A stretch of DNA of 64,000 bases from Pseudonocardia sp. (GTDB taxonomy: Bacteria > Actinomycetota > Actinomycetes > Mycobacteriales > Pseudonocardiaceae): positions 17,491 through 81,490 of the forward strand of contig NZ_JAJCYB010000063.1 of NCBI RefSeq assembly GCF_029263155.1, in the 5' to 3' direction. Below the pieces are notes generated by a model. It made no database searches and was not told the origin of the DNA. It was given only the letters and a program-made list of their open reading frames with translations. Below are positions 61,355-64,000 of the stretch, piece by piece. Within the stretch, counting starts at the first letter, position 1; each line of letters starts with the position of its first letter. The position numbers and the translations under genes were made by a program.

Positions 61355-61473
61355 CCGCGCGGGGACCGGCCGGAGGCCGCACGCCCCGCGCGAGCGCTTG
61401 CGGCTGCATCGACACAGCGCCGTGCGCCGCCGCCAGGCGGCGCCTTGAACAAGGAACGAAAGTCTGAACACCG
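61355..61473 (+). repeat. Repeated hairpin module C, copy 2
   Basis: GGGGACCGGCCGGAGGCC, an extra central segment of about 45 bases, then the hairpin GCGCCGCC-GCCA-GGCGGCGC and CTTGAACAAGGAACGAAAGTCTGAACAC. The end blocks match the copy at 54770-54851. It lies between the cargo and the integrase gene. Confidence 0.6.
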
Positions 61474-61554
61474 CAGCCAGTGGCCAGTGGCCGTCGCGAC
61501 ACCGTCGCGCCCATGTCCGCTGCACCGACAGCAGCCGTCGGTGCAGCAACCTAG

Positions 61555-63066
61555 TCAGTCGGCTCCCGGATGTGCCTTGCCGACGCGAGTGCCTCGTCCG
61601 GCGACCACCTCGACCTGACCGGACTCAAGAAGGAGGTTGACGGCTCGATGGGCCGTCCCCACAGCGACGCCGTGCATCACGGCGAGCGTCTTGATCCCAG
61701 GCAGGAACTCGCCGTCAGTCAGCTCGCCGGCCTCGATCTGCGCTCCGAGCGCGGCAGCGACGACTTCGTAGGGGAAGGGGGCCCGATCAGCACTTCGCCG
61801 GCGCGCGGACGGTTCTGACGGTCGCGCTGGCATCCTCGCCCCGAGATTCCCGGCTGCCCGCTGGTCCGACTCAGAAACCCACGCCGCATAGACCCGCAGC
61901 GTGGTCGTACCTCCCCCGCCGTGCCCCAGCCGGCCCGCGACGGTGCGAATGTCCACGCCGGCTGCGATCAGCTCCGTCGCCGAGTAGTGCCGGAGCTTGT
62001 GCAGCGACGTCGCGATGCCGAGCCGGTCGGCCAGATCGCTGTAGCGCTCGCTCACCGAATTCGGCCGCATGTAGGTCGAGTTGTCCGGCGCGAGCGAGAA
62101 CACGTAGGCGCCGGCGGGTACTGGCTCGCCGAGCGCGGCGCACCGCTCCTCCAGGCGCCTGCGGTGCTCGGCGAGGATGCCGACCGTCTCCTCGTCGACG
62201 GCGATGCGGCGGTGCTGGTGGTCCTTGGTGTCCTTCTCCCACGTGTCCCGGTTGCGCTGGCCGATGCTGCGCGACACGGAGATCACGCCTGTTGACAGGT
62301 CGACGTCAACCCAGCGGAGCGCGCACAGCTCGCCTCGCCGTACGCCGGTCACGATCGCGAGCCAGACCAGCGTGCCCCACTCCGGATCGGCCCACGCCTC
62401 GGTGAGGATCCGCGCGGCCTCCTCGGGCGATGGCGGCCGCGGCTTGGCCTTCGGGGCCGGCGGGGTCTCGGCGAAGACGATCGGGTTCGACGAGATCCAG
62501 CCCCACCGGACCGCGCGTTTCAACGCGCCGCTGAGGATGAAGTGGATCTGGCGGATCGTCGCCGCGCCGAGCGGCTTGCACGTGTGCGTCCGGCAACGCT
62601 CGTCGCACTTGTGCTCGTACGGCGTCCGATGGTCGACGTAGCGGGTGCGGCCGCAGTGGTCGCGGCAGCGGCGCAGCTCGGCGTGGAAAGAGTCGAACGT
62701 GCGCGCATTGAGGGCGCCTACCTGGACGGTCCCGAGCAGCGGCCGGATGTGCTTGGTGGCGTAGCCGGCGTAGGTCTCGCGTGTGCTGCGCTCCCAGGTG
62801 CTCAGCTCGAAGTGCTGGTCGAGCAGCTGGTTCACCGTCGCGTTCGTCCGCGGCTGGCGCTGTTCGTCGACCTGCTTCAGGAGTCGGGTGCGCGCCGCCT
62901 CGGCCTGCCGCGCCGCCTTCGGCCCGGGCGGGATCAGCTCGACGAGGTTCCGCCGGCGCCCGGTGACCGCATCCACGCCGGCGTACACGCGGACTCGTAG
63001 TCCGCCACTCGGCAGCACGTCGATCGCGCCGCGGGTCCGGCGGCGGCCCGCGCGGGAAGGAGCCAT
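61555..63066 (-). CDS. int: Tyrosine integrase fused to a GntR-like winged helix
   Basis: Site-specific recombinase of 503 aa that inserts and excises the element at tRNA-Met. Order: an N-terminal DNA-binding part (GLRVRVYAGVDAVTGRRR), a SAM-like core-binding domain (LSTWERSTRETYAGYATKHIRPLLG), a Cys/His-rich insert (RRCRDHCGRTRY to HKCDERCRTHTCK), then the catalytic domain with TGVRRGELCALRW (Arg), LHKLRHYSATEL (His-x-x-Arg), AGRLGHGGGGTTTLRVYAAW (His, Tyr). The last 75 residues form a GntR-type winged helix (FPYEVVAAALGAQIEAGELTDGEFLPGIKTLAVMHGVAVGTAHRAVNLLLESGQVEVV). It is the first gene inside the right att site. Confidence 0.93.
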   Translation of the reverse strand: MAPSRAGRRRTRGAIDVLPSGGLRVRVYAGVDAVTGRRRNLVELIPPGPKAARQAEAARTRLLKQVDEQRQPRTNATVNQLLDQHFELSTWERSTRETYAGYATKHIRPLLGTVQVGALNARTFDSFHAELRRCRDHCGRTRYVDHRTPYEHKCDERCRTHTCKPLGAATIRQIHFILSGALKRAVRWGWISSNPIVFAETPPAPKAKPRPPSPEEAARILTEAWADPEWGTLVWLAIVTGVRRGELCALRWVDVDLSTGVISVSRSIGQRNRDTWEKDTKDHQHRRIAVDEETVGILAEHRRRLEERCAALGEPVPAGAYVFSLAPDNSTYMRPNSVSERYSDLADRLGIATSLHKLRHYSATELIAAGVDIRTVAGRLGHGGGGTTTLRVYAAWVSESDQRAAGNLGARMPARPSEPSARRRSADRAPFPYEVVAAALGAQIEAGELTDGEFLPGIKTLAVMHGVAVGTAHRAVNLLLESGQVEVVAGRGTRVGKAHPGAD

Positions 63067-63156
63067 GACACCAGCGTATCGCGCTTTGGTGTCACATTTC
63101 GTGTCATGCGGCCGGAAGAGCCAAGACCTCGAACCCTGTTTGTGCTGGTAGAGGTG

Positions 63157-63200
63157 GTGGGGCGGGTGGGGTTCGAACCCACGACCTGACGGGTTATGAG
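63157..63200. repeat. Right attachment site within tRNA-Met
   Basis: Forty-four bases that match 32395-32438 with three differences. They span the 3' half of the tRNA from the discriminator side to the anticodon loop. Integrase crossover inside this identity block would leave an intact tRNA here and a fragment at the left. Confidence 0.8.
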
Positions 63201-63232
63201 TCCGCTGCTCTGACCAGCTGAGCTACCGCCCC
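63159..63232 (-). tRNA. tRNA-Met (CAU), elongator type
   Basis: Reads GGGGCGGTAGCTCAGCTGGT from 63232, with a 7-bp acceptor stem (GGGGCGG/CCGCCCC), D-arm GCTC...GAGC, anticodon loop CTCATAA and T-arm GTGGG-TTCGAAC-CCCAC. The anticodon is CAU. The innermost anticodon-stem pair is A.C and the outermost G.U, slightly weak. CCA is not encoded. It could in principle be the CAU tRNA-Ile that is lysidine-modified, but the body resembles elongator Met. Confidence 0.88.
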
Positions 63233-63470
63233 GAAGCAGGTAGAACCCTACCCGAAGGGCACATCGCCCCTGGTAGACGCCGGTAGCGGCTAGATTCGCA
63301 GGTCACCGACCCGCACCGCCCGATACGCCGTGACACCCCGTCGGGGGCCGCCGCACCGGTACGTCACCGGTACGTGGAGCGCCGTAGCCGCGCCCAGCGT
63401 CGAGCGCTCTCGGTAGCCGCTCACGACGGCTCGCTCATGCGCTGGTAACTGCGAGCTGAAGTGCGATCCC

Positions 63471-63581
63471 TCAGAACGGCGGCAGTCGCGGGTCGCGCGG
63501 CGGAGGCGGGGGTGGAGGCGGCCCGAGCCAGCGGCGGATGCGGTCCAGGACGTCCGCGTCACGCGGCGCGCTCGACGGCAT
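63471..63581 (-). CDS. 36-aa proline-rich ORF
   Basis: A frame from ATG 63581 encodes MPSSAPRDADVLDRIRRWLG followed by a run of prolines and DPRLPPF. It overlaps the end of the 88-aa gene upstream by 23 bases, as coupled small ORFs often do. Possible but unproven. Confidence 0.3.
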   Translation of the reverse strand: MPSSAPRDADVLDRIRRWLGPPPPPPPPRDPRLPPF

Positions 63582-63825
63582 CGAGCACCTCCACCGCCGC
63601 GACGTTGCGCCAGAACACGACCACCGTCTGCTCCCGGGTGTCGCGGAAGTCGAGCGCCGGGACCCAGCGGCCGTCCGTCCGCTGCACCCGCGCCACCTCC
63701 AACGTGCATGGGTCGCCGGTGAAGTCGCGGAGCGTCTGGCGCAAGCGGATACCCGCGCGCTCGACTGCGACGACCTCCCCCACCCTCCGCGACGCGACGA
63801 CCAGCCCCCGCCCTCTCAGCTCCAC
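63559..63825 (-). CDS. Small hypothetical protein (88 aa)
   Basis: GTG 63825 start; the frame could extend further upstream. A beta-rich, single-domain sequence: ELRGRGLVVASRRVGEVVAVERAG, then TLRDFTGDPCTLEVARVQRTDGRWVPALDFRDTREQTVVVFWRNVAAVEVLDAV. There is no membrane segment. The family is not recognised. It lies outside the integrated element, upstream of the tRNA on its strand. Confidence 0.5.
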   Translation of the reverse strand: MELRGRGLVVASRRVGEVVAVERAGIRLRQTLRDFTGDPCTLEVARVQRTDGRWVPALDFRDTREQTVVVFWRNVAAVEVLDAVERAA

Positions 63826-63888
63826 CGTCTCCCCGGGCAGCAGCAGCCCGCTTCGGTACCCAGGGCCCCGGCATAGTTGATGTTGCAG

Positions 63889-64000
63889 TTATGTGAGCAG
63901 GTCAACGGCTCGCAGCGGGTGGCGGCTGGTGTCGCGGCAGGCTTCGGCGATGTTGGTGGCGCCGGCGAGTCGGTGGCGGCTGATGGCGAGGTTGCGCAGC
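63889..64000 (-). CDS. Transposase C-terminal part (truncated by window edge)
   Basis: A frame entering from the right edge reads LRNLAISRHRLAGATNIAEACRD and ends RHPLRAVDLLT before TAA 63889-63891. This is the typical C-terminal tail of ISAs1/IS4-like transposases (LRNLAIxLxRLAGxxNIA). The rest lies beyond the window, so completeness cannot be judged. Confidence 0.65.
   Translation of the reverse strand, partial: LRNLAISRHRLAGATNIAEACRDTSRHPLRAVDLLT

Larger units (their letters stand above)
32395..63200. mobile_element. Integrative element in tRNA-Met (about 30.8 kb)
   Basis: The boundaries are the 44-bp tRNA repeats. The integrase gene abuts the right one, the usual position. Contents: MobF relaxase, TraG/VirD4-type coupling protein, DUF2637, DUF4913, WhiB, sigma-like, HTH and regulator genes (the backbone, 37.9-51.8 kb), flanked by cargo with four IS-type elements. 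No VirB4-like ATPase, FtsK/TraB translocase or replication initiator is seen. The element therefore looks mobilizable, or conjugative with missing parts. The outer limits are inferred from repeats, not from comparison with an empty site. Confidence 0.7.

Noticed and set aside
61036-61452. 138-aa version of the small protein upstream of the IS1380 element
   Set aside because: The N-terminal extension is translated repeat module C (Arg/Ala-rich) and is better explained as non-coding.

Overview
The window is very GC-rich DNA with GTG starts, ATGA/GTGA start-stop overlaps, a WhiB protein, an MmpS-like protein, F420/LLM-type and DUF4333 proteins. This points to a mycolata-related or pseudonocardial actinomycete. 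The genus (Pseudonocardia-like) is inference only.

Region 1, about 1-29.4 kb, is chromosomal housekeeping and metabolic DNA. It holds an APC permease (cut by the window edge) and a BCCT osmolyte transporter. A cobalamin riboswitch precedes a BtuF/BtuC/BtuD-type ABC importer whose first gene junction is filled with a repeat cluster. Next come a secreted tripeptidyl-aminopeptidase-like hydrolase, HtpG behind four evenly spaced GTGCAC sites, and a coupled ATP-grasp/MAPEG/MFS trio that looks glutathione-related. A P450 and a three-gene operon of a Cys-rich small protein plus two YeeE/YedE subunits follow, then TPR, MmpS-like, DUF4333 and CAP-domain envelope or secreted proteins. The last block is a tightly coupled catabolic operon: LLM oxidoreductase, enoyl-CoA hydratase, two acyl-CoA dehydrogenases, acyl-CoA ligase, SMP-30 lactonase and a double-TetR regulator.

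Region 2, about 29.4-32.4 kb, is a scar zone. It has three related VapB-type antitoxin sequences: one intact, one truncated, and one split by an IS256-family element with a perfect 8-bp target duplication. It also has an intact VapC-type PIN gene and two fragments of a tRNA-Met 3' end.

Region 3, about 32.4-63.2 kb, is best read as an integrative mobilizable or conjugative element sitting in a tRNA-Met gene. A 44-bp tRNA 3'-half repeat lies at 32395-32438 and at 63157-63200, and a tyrosine integrase fused to a GntR-like winged helix lies just inside the right end. The backbone is a MobF relaxase-helicase, a VirD4/TraG-like coupling protein, DUF2637 and DUF4913 proteins, small membrane proteins, WhiB, a sigma-like factor, an excisionase-like HTH protein and a divergent TPR regulator. 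No VirB4-type ATPase is visible. Both ends carry cargo: an oxidoreductase gene split by an IS701-family element (TTAA duplication), AT-richer orphan genes, a HAD gene split by an IS5/ISL2-type element (ACT duplication), a decayed GntR gene and an IS1380-type transposase.

The most unusual signal is inside the cargo of Region 3. Two copies (53742-53885 and 58393-58523) of a structured leader share an identical 20-nt core. They are closed by long perfect helices whose sequences differ by compensating changes. In both, the ATG lies inside the closing helix with GGAGG just upstream. Each leader runs into the first codons of a related short ORF and then abruptly into unrelated cargo. The cargo next to each copy encodes a protein with an RNA(L/Y)EH motif of HEPN type, and a second repeated hairpin module follows further on. 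I propose a leader-plus-cargo cassette arrangement, possibly defensive. That is inference and has not been tested computationally.
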